A stretch of 64,000 nucleotides of DNA, taken from assembly GCA_947629985.1 (NCBI GenBank), contig CANRFV010000004.1, forward strand, positions 90,308 through 154,307, written 5' to 3'. Positions 34,913-43,100 of this stretch are shown in pieces. Made by a program: the position numbers and the translations under genes. The notes below the pieces were generated by a model. It did no database searches and was not told where the DNA came from. It worked only from the letters and a program-made list of their open reading frames with translations. Origin of the DNA: an uncultured Clostridia bacterium (GTDB taxonomy: Bacteria > Bacillota > Clostridia > Christensenellales > CAG-314). Numbering within the stretch: position 1 is the first letter of the stretch; every line of letters starts with the position of its first letter.

Positions 34913-36166
34913 CTACCGCGTTTGAATTTGCAAGTTTTTGCGGCGGTTGGTGCGTACTATATGTACTATTATCATTATCAAGCCGATAAGTATGTATATG
35001 TAGTAGGACAAAAATCTCCAAGTAAGTACCGTCCAAAACAGCACGCCTTCGGATATGTTTACCAGCGTAAGCATAAACGCGCTCTCTATTGCGCCCGAAC
35101 TGCCCGGTGTGGGGATTATCGTAACGCTCATCGATACGTACACGTTTAGCGTCATTATTGCAAACATCAATTCCCAACTTGGCGTAACCGCGTTGCCGCC
35201 CAATGCCGCCACCACAAAGTAGGGCAGCATCATCGAAAGCACGGGTTCCGCAATGCACAACAACGCCAAAATTATCGAGTGAAACGGCTTTTTTACCATG
35301 CTTACAAACGCCGCGACAAATGCGTTTACGGCACGGCGCGCTTTGTCGAGTACCGATTCTTTGTTTTTTACAATGCGCAATTTGTGCCCGATATTAAGCA
35401 CCAACCGCGTAATTGCCCAAGTCATTTTGGGAAAAACCGCAAACGACAGTATCAACACGGGCAAAAAGCAGTTTATTCCAAAGCCTATCCAGCCCGCAAC
35501 GGTAAATAAGCTGCGTTGAGTTTCGTCCTGAACGTAGGTTGCAAGCGCCCCCTTGTTAAGCGTCATCAGCAAACAGCAAGCCAACAGCCACATCGTCATA
35601 TTAAACGCGTATTTGATAAAGATTATTGCCGAACTTTCTCCGCCGCCTATGCCCTGTTTGTGCAAAAAGTATATTTGCATCGGCTGTCCGCCCGAAGTAA
35701 AGGGCGTAATGTTGTCGTAATATCTGCCGTACAATCCCACTCGCAGTGCGGTGCCGAACCTCGCCTTTACCTTTGTAGCGCGTATTATTACAAAATATTT
35801 AAGCGAATCCAACCCTATTATTACAAAAACCGCCGCAACGGATAGCAGCAAAAATTTGTAGTTGATGTTGGCGATCACTTCCGCCAACGACTTTTCGTCG
35901 CCGAGATCGGTCGAGCGCCCCAATTCGTATATCAGGTACAAACTGAGTATCAACGACAATATAAAGAAAAGATTACTCCACAGCCGCGACGATTTTTTGC
36001 GCGGATAGGGTATTTCCGCTTCGGCAGCGGCAAGGTTGTCGCCGTCGGTTTTTTGTGTAGCGCAAGATTCGTCGGCGAGCGCTTGGGCTGCGTCGATGTC
36101 GGTGTGCGTTGCCGCTTGTTCGGGCATATCTTGTTGATTTTGCACAGTTTCGTCTTGTCTTTTCAT
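34913..36166 (-). CDS. LPG-synthase-TM (UPF0104) family membrane protein
   Basis: About 417 residues. A hydrophilic acidic N-terminus of about 75 residues is followed by 7-8 membrane helices. YYDNITPFTSGGQPMQIYFL and TIIPTPGSSGAIE are the characteristic conserved segments of the lysylphosphatidylglycerol-synthase transmembrane/flippase-like family (the N-terminal half of MprF). The synthetase half of MprF is missing, so it is more likely a lipid or lipid-linked precursor transporter than an aminoacyl-lipid synthase. The ATG at 36166 lacks a good ribosome site; a GTG at 36178 is an alternative. Confidence 0.85.
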   Translation of the reverse strand: MKRQDETVQNQQDMPEQAATHTDIDAAQALADESCATQKTDGDNLAAAEAEIPYPRKKSSRLWSNLFFILSLILSLYLIYELGRSTDLGDEKSLAEVIANINYKFLLLSVAAVFVIIGLDSLKYFVIIRATKVKARFGTALRVGLYGRYYDNITPFTSGGQPMQIYFLHKQGIGGGESSAIIFIKYAFNMTMWLLACCLLMTLNKGALATYVQDETQRSLFTVAGWIGFGINCFLPVLILSFAVFPKMTWAITRLVLNIGHKLRIVKNKESVLDKARRAVNAFVAAFVSMVKKPFHSIILALLCIAEPVLSMMLPYFVVAALGGNAVTPSWELMFAIMTLNVYVSMSVTIIPTPGSSGAIESAFMLTLVNISEGVLFWTVLTWRFLSYYIYILIGLIMIIVHIVRTNRRKNLQIQTR

Positions 36167-36242
36167 TTTGCGCCGCACATACGTTTGCTTCGTCGGTTTG
36201 CGCCGAACAAAACAAACTTCTTTTACAAGTGTAATTACAATT

Positions 36243-36271
36243 ATTATATCATATCGATTGCGGCATTGCAA
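36243..36271 (-). promoter_or_regulatory. Promoter of the LPG-TM gene
   Basis: On the minus strand TTGCAA (36266-36271), 17 nt, TATAAT (36243-36248). The leader is about 70 nt. From here to 36583 I see no gene. Confidence 0.85.
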
Positions 36272-36583
36272 CACTTTGCGTTTTATTGTCGCTTGGCACA
36301 CGGCGCGCAAGCACACGCCGTGGTGCAGTAAGGGCTTTTCTGTCCGGTTTTTGTTTTACGGGCAAATCGCGGCGGCGCTTTTGTTAGTATGCGCCGTGCG
36401 GAGCGCTTAAGTAGTTTGTCTGCAACGCGCTTGCGCAATGCAGGCAACACATTCGCTCTCGCGGCAGTGCGATCGTTACGGCGCGTAATTGCTCGTGCAA
36501 CGGCTTTTTGCGTGTTCAAGCGGCAAAATTTCGATTTTGAGTATAAATTTTAAAAAAAATTGTAAAAATTTTACAAAAAACAG

Positions 36584-36611
36584 TTGACAAATTGCGTATT
36601 GGTGCTATAAT
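36584..36611 (+). promoter_or_regulatory. Promoter of hsp20
   Basis: TTGACA (36584-36589), 16 nt, TATAAT (36606-36611), immediately followed by the CIRCE operator. Confidence 0.92.
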
Positions 36612-36612
36612 A

Positions 36613-36639
36613 TTAGCAGACAAAGCGAAAGAGTGCTAA
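36613..36639 (+). promoter_or_regulatory. CIRCE operator (HrcA site) at the hsp20 promoter
   Basis: TTAGCAGAC, 9 nt, GAGTGCTAA. The right half is a perfect CIRCE half-site and the left half differs from TTAGCACTC at two positions. It covers the transcription start, so HrcA would repress hsp20 except under heat or protein-folding stress. Confidence 0.88.
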
Positions 36640-36702
36640 CAATCAAACGCAAAGATTGCCAACATTACCACTTTGAATATCTTAAAAAAAGGAGAATTTA
36701 CT

Positions 36703-37101
36703 ATGAAAAATTATCTTGCGCACAGAAACAGCGATTTGTTTGACGAAGCCATGGACAGTTTCTTCCGTCCGTTCTATATGGATCAAGAAAGCACTTTTAT
36801 GAAGACCGACATAAAGGAGACGGAGAACAACTATGTAATGGACGTGGAAATGCCCGGCTTTGACAAAAAGGACATTTCCTTGAAGTTTGAGAACGGTTAC
36901 GTAACCGTTTCGGCAAAAAAGCAAGCCGAAGACGACAGCCGTTACATTCGCAGAGAGCGCGCCGTAAGTTGCTCGCGCAGTTACTATATGGGCGAAGTAG
37001 ACGAAAAGCAAATCAAGGCAAAATACGAAAACGGCGTTTTGACGGTTACCGTTCCCAAGGAAAAACCGGAAGAAAGCCATCACAACATTCTGATCGACTG
37101 A
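36703..37101 (+). CDS. Hsp20/alpha-crystallin small heat-shock protein
   Basis: 132 residues. ATP-independent holdase. The alpha-crystallin domain spans about 35-125: DIKETENNYVMDVEMPGFDKKDISL, then SYYMGEVDEKQIKAKYENGVLTVTVPK with the conserved ENGVLTV strand. The C-terminal tail (HHNILID) carries an I-L anchoring motif close to the canonical IxI. ATG 36703 follows GGAG by 8 nt; an upstream in-frame TTG at 36673 lacks a ribosome site. Control is by CIRCE/HrcA. Confidence 0.96.
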   Translation: MKNYLAHRNSDLFDEAMDSFFRPFYMDQESTFMKTDIKETENNYVMDVEMPGFDKKDISLKFENGYVTVSAKKQAEDDSRYIRRERAVSCSRSYYMGEVDEKQIKAKYENGVLTVTVPKEKPEESHHNILID

Positions 37102-37117
37102 TTGCGTTTTCAGACGA

Positions 37118-37156
37118 TTGCGGCTCCCGCCTTTTGGGCGGGGGTCGCAATTTTTT
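37118..37156 (+). terminator. Terminator of hsp20
   Basis: TTGCG-CCCGCC side pairs with GGGCGGG-CGCAA side around a TTTT loop, then T6. Confidence 0.88.
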
Positions 37157-37178
37157 GCAACAAAAAGCGGCGATACAA

Positions 37179-37207
37179 TTGACAACCGTTCCAAAACAAT
37201 ATATAAT
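37179..37207 (+). promoter_or_regulatory. Consensus promoter of tRNA-Thr
   Basis: TTGACA (37179-37184), 17 nt, TATAAT (37202-37207). Confidence 0.93.
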
Positions 37208-37240
37208 AGGCATTGCATTCGTGTAAATGCGCAAATATGT

Positions 37241-37316
37241 GCTGATATGGCTCAGGAGGTAGAGCACGTCCTTGGTAAGGACGAGGTCCCGGGTTCGAAT
37301 CCCGGTATCAGCTCCA
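37241..37316 (+). tRNA. tRNA-Thr (anticodon GGU)
   Basis: Acceptor stem GCTGATA with TATCAGC, D arm GGCTCAGGAGGTAGAGC, anticodon arm CGTCC-TTGGTAA-GGACG giving anticodon GGT, T arm CCGGG-TTCGAAT-CCCGG, discriminator T and an encoded CCA at 37314-37316. Confidence 0.97.
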
Positions 37317-37319
37317 CAT

Positions 37320-37345
37320 TCCGTCCTTCGGGACGGATTTTTTTT
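37320..37345 (+). terminator. Terminator of tRNA-Thr
   Basis: TCCGTCC (37320-37326), loop TTCG, GGACGGA (37331-37337), T8. The following stretch to 37679 is AT-rich and holds nothing I recognise except a possible promoter (TATAAT at 37680-37685) for the restriction genes. Confidence 0.95.
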
Positions 37346-37725
37346 GTTGCTTAATTTGTATGTGTTGTATTGAAATCAATGTGCGAACGGTTATTAAATT
37401 GAGTATTAACTTATTCGTAAACAAAATGTTTGATTGCAAATTTTTGTTTTTTGGGGTAATAAAGTTTGTTTACCGTTTGCCGATATACTTTGCTGCGCTG
37501 CGTGGCGTTCGCTTCGCCTTCGGCTCGCTCGGCTAAAGGCTCGGGAGTAGAGCAAATTATCCGCTTTACACTCAGTCCTGTTGCGTTTTTTGCGCCGCGG
37601 AACATTATTTTATCAAATTTATAAATCGTTTTACTAAATTATACATTTTTCTCGCTTTTTGCATTAACTTATGTTAAAATATAATCGACTTAAACTTTGT
37701 CGTTAAAAAGGGGCAGAGTGGTTAT

Positions 37726-38526
37726 ATGAATTATTGGACACAGTTAAGCGTCGAATTGGCAAATCAAAAAAATTACTTGGACATGCTGTTCAAGATTTAT
37801 CCGCTTTCTTCCAATGTGCGACGTGAAGTTGCTTCGACAAAGTGGGAAAACATTCAAACTGCGTTTGATGCAAAAAATAACAAAGATCTAATTAAAGAAC
37901 TGTTGGGGTTGGATTTGTTCCCGATAAAAGATTCGTATGTAGCATATTTGAAACGGGATCGTGCGTCTGTCGAAAGAAATCCCGAAACAGTAAACAGGCT
38001 TGCCGGAATGTTGTATGAAATGGGACTGAATGAAATCTTTGAAAAATGCAGCGCACCCAAGGAAACCAACAGACAAGTAGGGCCGTTGTTCAAACGATGG
38101 ATCTCAACGGGTGCGTTGGGCGTTCCTGTGTTTACCGACCCAATGTCTTTTTTGAATTGCGAAAGCAATTGCGTGTTAAATTGTTCCGATTCGGAAATGG
38201 CAAGGTTCGCCGAAGAGAATTTGGGCTACAATCACGACAAAGGACTTGATTTTGTTGCCAAATTCGGCGGAAAATATATTATCGGCGAAGCAAAATTTTT
38301 AACCGATTTCGGCGGACATCAGGATTCGCAATTTGCCGATGCCGTTTCTACCATTACGGCGCCGTTAAATAGCAATAAACTTGGCGTCGAAGTAATAAAA
38401 ATAGCAATTTGCGATGGAGTTTTGTATATCACAAGCAAAAATAAAATGCACAAGTATCTTAACAAACACGACGATCAGATAATTTTGTCGGGACTTTTGC
38501 TCAGAGATTTTTTATACTCGATTTGA
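37726..38526 (+). CDS. Type II restriction endonuclease-like protein
   Basis: 266 residues. The probable PD-(D/E)xK active site is in GLDFVAKFGGKYIIGEAKFLTDFGGHQ (residues about 180-206): D182 in the GLDF strand, then E196-A-K198. No similarity to a named enzyme can be stated with confidence, so the target is unknown. The assignment rests on this motif plus the adjacent DNA methyltransferase, 7 nt downstream. Base composition is clearly richer in A/T than the neighbours, with A-ending codons, which suggests recent acquisition. Ribosome site is AAAGGGGC about 13 nt ahead. Confidence 0.8.
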   Translation: MNYWTQLSVELANQKNYLDMLFKIYPLSSNVRREVASTKWENIQTAFDAKNNKDLIKELLGLDLFPIKDSYVAYLKRDRASVERNPETVNRLAGMLYEMGLNEIFEKCSAPKETNRQVGPLFKRWISTGALGVPVFTDPMSFLNCESNCVLNCSDSEMARFAEENLGYNHDKGLDFVAKFGGKYIIGEAKFLTDFGGHQDSQFADAVSTITAPLNSNKLGVEVIKIAICDGVLYITSKNKMHKYLNKHDDQIILSGLLLRDFLYSI

Positions 38527-38533
38527 GGAAAAT

Positions 38534-39631
38534 ATGAATATAGTTTTTGACGGCAAAACTTCGTATAACAATGTGATAGACCAAGCGGTTTCATCGGCTC
38601 GACTTGTTGATTTTGAAGGCGATTCTTTTGTCATACACGGAGACAACTTTGCTGTAATGGCATCGTTGTTAGGTAAATACAAAAGCAAAATAGACCTTGT
38701 ATACATCGATCCGCCTTTTAATACCGATCGTGTTTTTTCCGTTGCCGCAGATAGGGTAAGCACAGTCAGTTCTTCCAAACAAGGCGAAGTCGCTTTTGCG
38801 GATACAATGTCTAAGGACGATTATCTTAAATATATGTACGATCGTTTTGTGTTAATAAGGGAACTTTTGTCCGACCAAGGTAGTTTGTATGTGCATATCG
38901 ACACAAAAATGGGACATTACTTTAAGGTGATGTTGGATGAAATTTTCGGAGACGATTGTTTTGCTAACGACATTACGAGAATAAAATCCAATCCGAAAAA
39001 TTTTGATCGCAGAGCGTTCGGCAACCAAAAGGATATGATATTGTTTTATACCAAAACACATAAAAATATCTGGAATAACGTAAGGGTACAATGCGACGGA
39101 GACGAATTGGCAAAGCGTTTTAACAAAATCGATAAAGACGGTCGCCGATACACAACAATACCGCTACATGCCCCCGGCGAAACCGACCCAAGCAGTCCGA
39201 CGGGGCAGCCTTGGCGCGGAATGAATCCGCCCCCGGGTAGACATTGGCGTACGGATCCGAAAGAATTCGACAGATTGGATTCGTTGGGGTTAATCGAATG
39301 GTCTGCAAGCGGCAACCCGAGAATAAAAAAATATGCCGATGAACACAAAGGAAAAAAAATTCAGGATATTTGGAAATACAAAGACCCGCAATATCCGCAA
39401 TATCCGACAGAAAAGAATTTCGATATGTTGGATCTGATTGTAAAGCAGTCGTCAAACGAACACAGCATAGTTATGGATTGTTTTGCCGGCAGTGGTTCCG
39501 CATTGCTTGCCGCCGCCCAAAATAACAGATATTTCATAGGCGTCGACGTCTCTGCGGTGGCAATCGGCGTAATACAAAAACGTCTCGAAAATCGCGCTTA
39601 TACTTTTGTAGATTTCGACGATTTGGCATAA
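38534..39631 (+). CDS. DNA methyltransferase, beta-class N6-adenine/N4-cytosine
   Basis: 365 residues. Catalytic motif DLVYIDPPFNTD (motif IV, DPPF) comes first and the SAM-binding motif VMDCFAGSGSALLAA (motif I) near the end, which is the beta-class order. LYVHIDTKMGHYFKVMLDEIFG is the typical spacer in type II beta enzymes. It would protect the site cut by the endonuclease encoded just upstream. It shares that gene's AT-rich composition. The ATG follows TTGAGGAAAAT. Confidence 0.93.
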   Translation: MNIVFDGKTSYNNVIDQAVSSARLVDFEGDSFVIHGDNFAVMASLLGKYKSKIDLVYIDPPFNTDRVFSVAADRVSTVSSSKQGEVAFADTMSKDDYLKYMYDRFVLIRELLSDQGSLYVHIDTKMGHYFKVMLDEIFGDDCFANDITRIKSNPKNFDRRAFGNQKDMILFYTKTHKNIWNNVRVQCDGDELAKRFNKIDKDGRRYTTIPLHAPGETDPSSPTGQPWRGMNPPPGRHWRTDPKEFDRLDSLGLIEWSASGNPRIKKYADEHKGKKIQDIWKYKDPQYPQYPTEKNFDMLDLIVKQSSNEHSIVMDCFAGSGSALLAAAQNNRYFIGVDVSAVAIGVIQKRLENRAYTFVDFDDLA

Positions 39632-39703
39632 AATATATACAAATGCGGTTAAGCGTATTTATTTGTAAAAGCACAACAGCCTATTGCGTAAACCGCAATA
39701 ATA

Positions 39704-39730
39704 AAGCGCCGTTAAGTAACGGCGTCTTTT
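39704..39730 (+). terminator. Terminator after the restriction-modification pair
   Basis: CGCCGTTA (39707-39714) with TAACGGCG (39717-39724), then TCTTTT. Confidence 0.7.
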
Positions 39731-39892
39731 GTTGTCTCGTTTCCAACGTGAAAACGAGCAACAAGTTGCCAAGTATAATTATCTGCGTTGCTTATTTTTT
39801 ATGTTTGTTGCGGTTTATCCCGGCATACTTTGTATTTTTTCCGCCAATTTCACGATGCCGTCCGGGTATAAACATTAAAAATTGCCACCCAT

Positions 39893-40118
39893 TCAAAATT
39901 TTTTTCAATATTTCAAATTTGTCGCCAATAATGCGACAGGGTAAAACGCTTCGTTTGCAACGGCATTTTTTGTCGTCTTGTAACGTCCCCAATTCCGCAA
40001 TGTCGTTCGTTTGCAAACACTAAAATTGTCCCAACCCACCCTTCAAATTTTTACTATATTTCAAACTTATCGCCCAATAACACGTCGGCATAAAACGCTT
40101 CGCTTGCAACGCCGTTCA
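39893..40118 (+). repeat. Pair of degenerate ~75-bp direct repeats
   Basis: The segment at 39893-39970 (TTCAA..., GTCGCCAATAA, then AAAACGCTTCGTTTGCAACG) recurs at 40044-40118 (TTCAAATTTTTAC, ATCGCCCAATAA, then AAAACGCTTCGCTTGCAACG). They are about 151 bp apart and clearly related, but with many differences. They lie between the restriction-modification pair and the RND gene. Nothing else is recognised between 39730 and 40144. Confidence 0.65.
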
Positions 40119-40144
40119 AATTGTCAAAAACATTCAAAATAAAT

Positions 40145-40173
40145 ATGTCAAAATTGTTATATGGGTGTATAAT
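40145..40173 (+). promoter_or_regulatory. Candidate promoter of the RND gene
   Basis: ATGTCA (40145-40150), 17 nt, TATAAT (40168-40173); the -35 is weak. Confidence 0.55.
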
Positions 40174-40194
40174 ATAGAAAAATGAGGGCGCGGT

Positions 40195-43100
40195 ATGAAT
40201 TCTCTTATTAAAACCACAATAAAACGTCCGGTTACCGTGTGTATTTTGGTAATCGTTCTTATGGCGGTGGGCGTGTTGGCAACGTTGGATACGTCTACAA
40301 ACCTGCTGCCCAATATAAAAATGCCGATGTTGGGCATATCTGTGGTGTATCCCGGCGCAAGCGCGCAAAGCGTGCAAAACGACGTTACTCAACCCATCGA
40401 GCGTGCGTTGCAAACGGTGCCGGGCATTACCGACTTGCAAACCAAGTCGTACGACAACGCTTCGGTAGCAGTGCTTACCTTCGATTACGGCACGGATATC
40501 GACGCCAAAATCGACGTCATTCAGGACGCTTTCAAGTCGGTAACCTTACCCGACGGTTGTTACGAACCGAGTTTTATTCAAATAGATATGAACGGCACGG
40601 CAACCGCCACAATATCCGTGTACAGCCCCAACGGCGATATGGACGCGCTTGCCGCCGACGCCGATACGCTTGCCACCAAATTGCGTTCTATCGAAGGCGT
40701 CGGTTCGGTAGACGTTATGGGCAGTCCCACCCGTCAAATACGCATTACGGCGTTGCAGGGGTTGGACATAACCGCACTGCTCATCGTTCAGTCGTTAAGC
40801 AACGAAAATCTTGACATTCCGCTGGGCTCAATTATGCAGGACGGCACAACGGTGTCCATTCGCAACGCGTCGGACGCAACAAGCGTGTTGCAAGTAATGC
40901 AATTGCCAGCCAAGTTAGAGTTGGGTTCCGCCGCGCTCGAATCGTTTGCCGCGTTAAAAGCGGCGGTAAACGCCTACGCGTACTGCACAATGTCGCAATT
41001 TACCGACTACGTGCAAAAAGCGCGCGACGCCAAAACGGTAATAGACGACATCGAAGGAAAGTCCGCCGCCGAATTGAGCGAACAACGCGACGGCATTACC
41101 GCGGCAAAAGCGTTAATGACGTTGTTGCGCAACAACAGCAGTCAGACGTTGCGGCTGTATTGGCACACGATCAACGCCGAGTTGCTGCAAAACGACGAAT
41201 TTCTCAATATGAGCGAAAGCGATTTGCGCGCTCTTGCCGACCAAATAAATTTGTCGTACGACGTGCTTAAATGGTTGCAGGACGGCGCAAAAGACGGCAC
41301 AATCAAGCAAAATTGGGACAAATTAGTGCGTTTTCGCGAATGTTGCCCCGAGTCCGACGTCAATGACGACGGCGAACTTAACGGCGACGATATAACCTAC
41401 GATCAATTTGCCTGCCTGTTTCAGGACGGCGGCAGCGTAACGGCGGACGGCGCGGTAAAGCGGTACGAAGGGTTGGATCTGTTGCATTCGCAACAGGCGC
41501 ATGCCGATTGCGACGCCGACTGTACTCGCCGCATTTACACTCACGATCAAGCCGCCGACGTGTGCGAATTTGCCGATTCGGTCAACACCGTCGCCTACGA
41601 CGACATTGTAGATACGGTAACCCAAGCCGAGCAGGACGGTGTAAAACCGCAAATCACCGACGAACAATTTGCCGCGCTGTTTGTCAACTCAACGCAATCG
41701 CAGCAATTTGCGGCAGTTATGTCTCCGCAGATAATACACATCATTCGTCTCGAAAACTTCGACAACGGCAAGGGCAGTATTGTGGACGTTCTTACCGACA
41801 ACAAGTCCGCGCACGTAGATACCGACGGCGACGCAGTGTACGGCAACGGCGTAAAAGTGCATTTGGACGACGACGGCAAACCGTATGCGGAAATCAACGG
41901 CGTTCGCTTTGCGGTAAACGCGTTCGGACGTCTTACCGACGACGACGGCCGCCTTGTAGACGACAACGGCACGGTTATCGACCTTTCGGACGAGCAAATT
42001 GCGGCAAATTATTACAGTTACGGCGATTACGTCGTATTTACCGATCGACAATTGCTCGACTTGTACAACAATTTGGGCGCGGATACGGATATAGGCATAA
42101 CTCCCACGGCGGATACCGTGCGATTTGTGCGTATATGCCAATTCGATACTTCCGGCTCAACGTTGGTGGTGCCGCTTGCGTATATAGGGTACGTTTCGTC
42201 GTACAGCGACAGTCAGGCGTACGCGCAGTACAACGGGCAACTGTCCGTTACTATACAGGTGTACGCGGTTTCCGGCGCCAATACTACCGACGTTGTAGAC
42301 AGCGTAAAAAGCGTGCTTGCGCAAACTTCGGTAACAAGCGGCGTGGCGTTGTTGGACGACAAGGCGGAATTTATCAACGACAGTATTCGCAACGTGCTTT
42401 CGTCCATAATTATCGGCGGCGTACTGGCGGTGTTGGTAATATATCTGTTTGTGCGCAAGATAGGTTCTTCGCTGGTGGTGTCCATAACAATGCCGCTGTC
42501 GGTATTGGTGGCGCTGTGTGGGCTGTGGATAATGAATATATCTCTTAACCTTGTATCCTTGGGCGGACTTGCCGTGGGTATAGGTATGTTGGTAGACAAC
42601 AGCATAGTGGTGTTGGAAAGCATTACCAAACGGCGCGATCGCGGCGAAAACATTTTTGACAGTTGCCTTAACGGCACAAAGGAAGTGGCAGGCTCGCTGT
42701 TTGCGTCCACGCTTACCAACGTGTGCGTGTTCTTTCCCATACTGTTTGCACGCGGACTTACCCGCGAAATATTTTACGATCTGGTGTGGGCGGTACTGTT
42801 TTCGATAGTTATGTCGCTGTTGGTGGCAATTACCGTAATTCCGTCGCTGTATCACCTTATTTACCGCAAACAGCGCACGCGCACCAAGCGCACTAAGGAC
42901 GGCGGCACGGTAATCGTCAATCTCGAAGACGGCGAACCGCGCGAACACACGCCCGTAAAGGCAGACGGCAAGGGCAACCGCAAGCCCGAAAGCAAGCGCG
43001 CCGCCCGCCGCGCAAAATATCTCGGCAAAATTCAGCGCGTCAAGGCACGCGTAAACATCAACCGTATGGAAAACGGCTACGGCAAAATCCTTTCCAAAGT

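Noticed and set aside
37241..37725. tRNA-Thr as attachment site of an integrated island
   Set aside because: No repeat of the tRNA 3' end was found beyond the restriction genes and no integrase is present.
39643..40023. 126-codon open frame after the methyltransferase
   Set aside because: Runs through the terminator and one copy of the direct repeat; no ribosome site and no family pattern.
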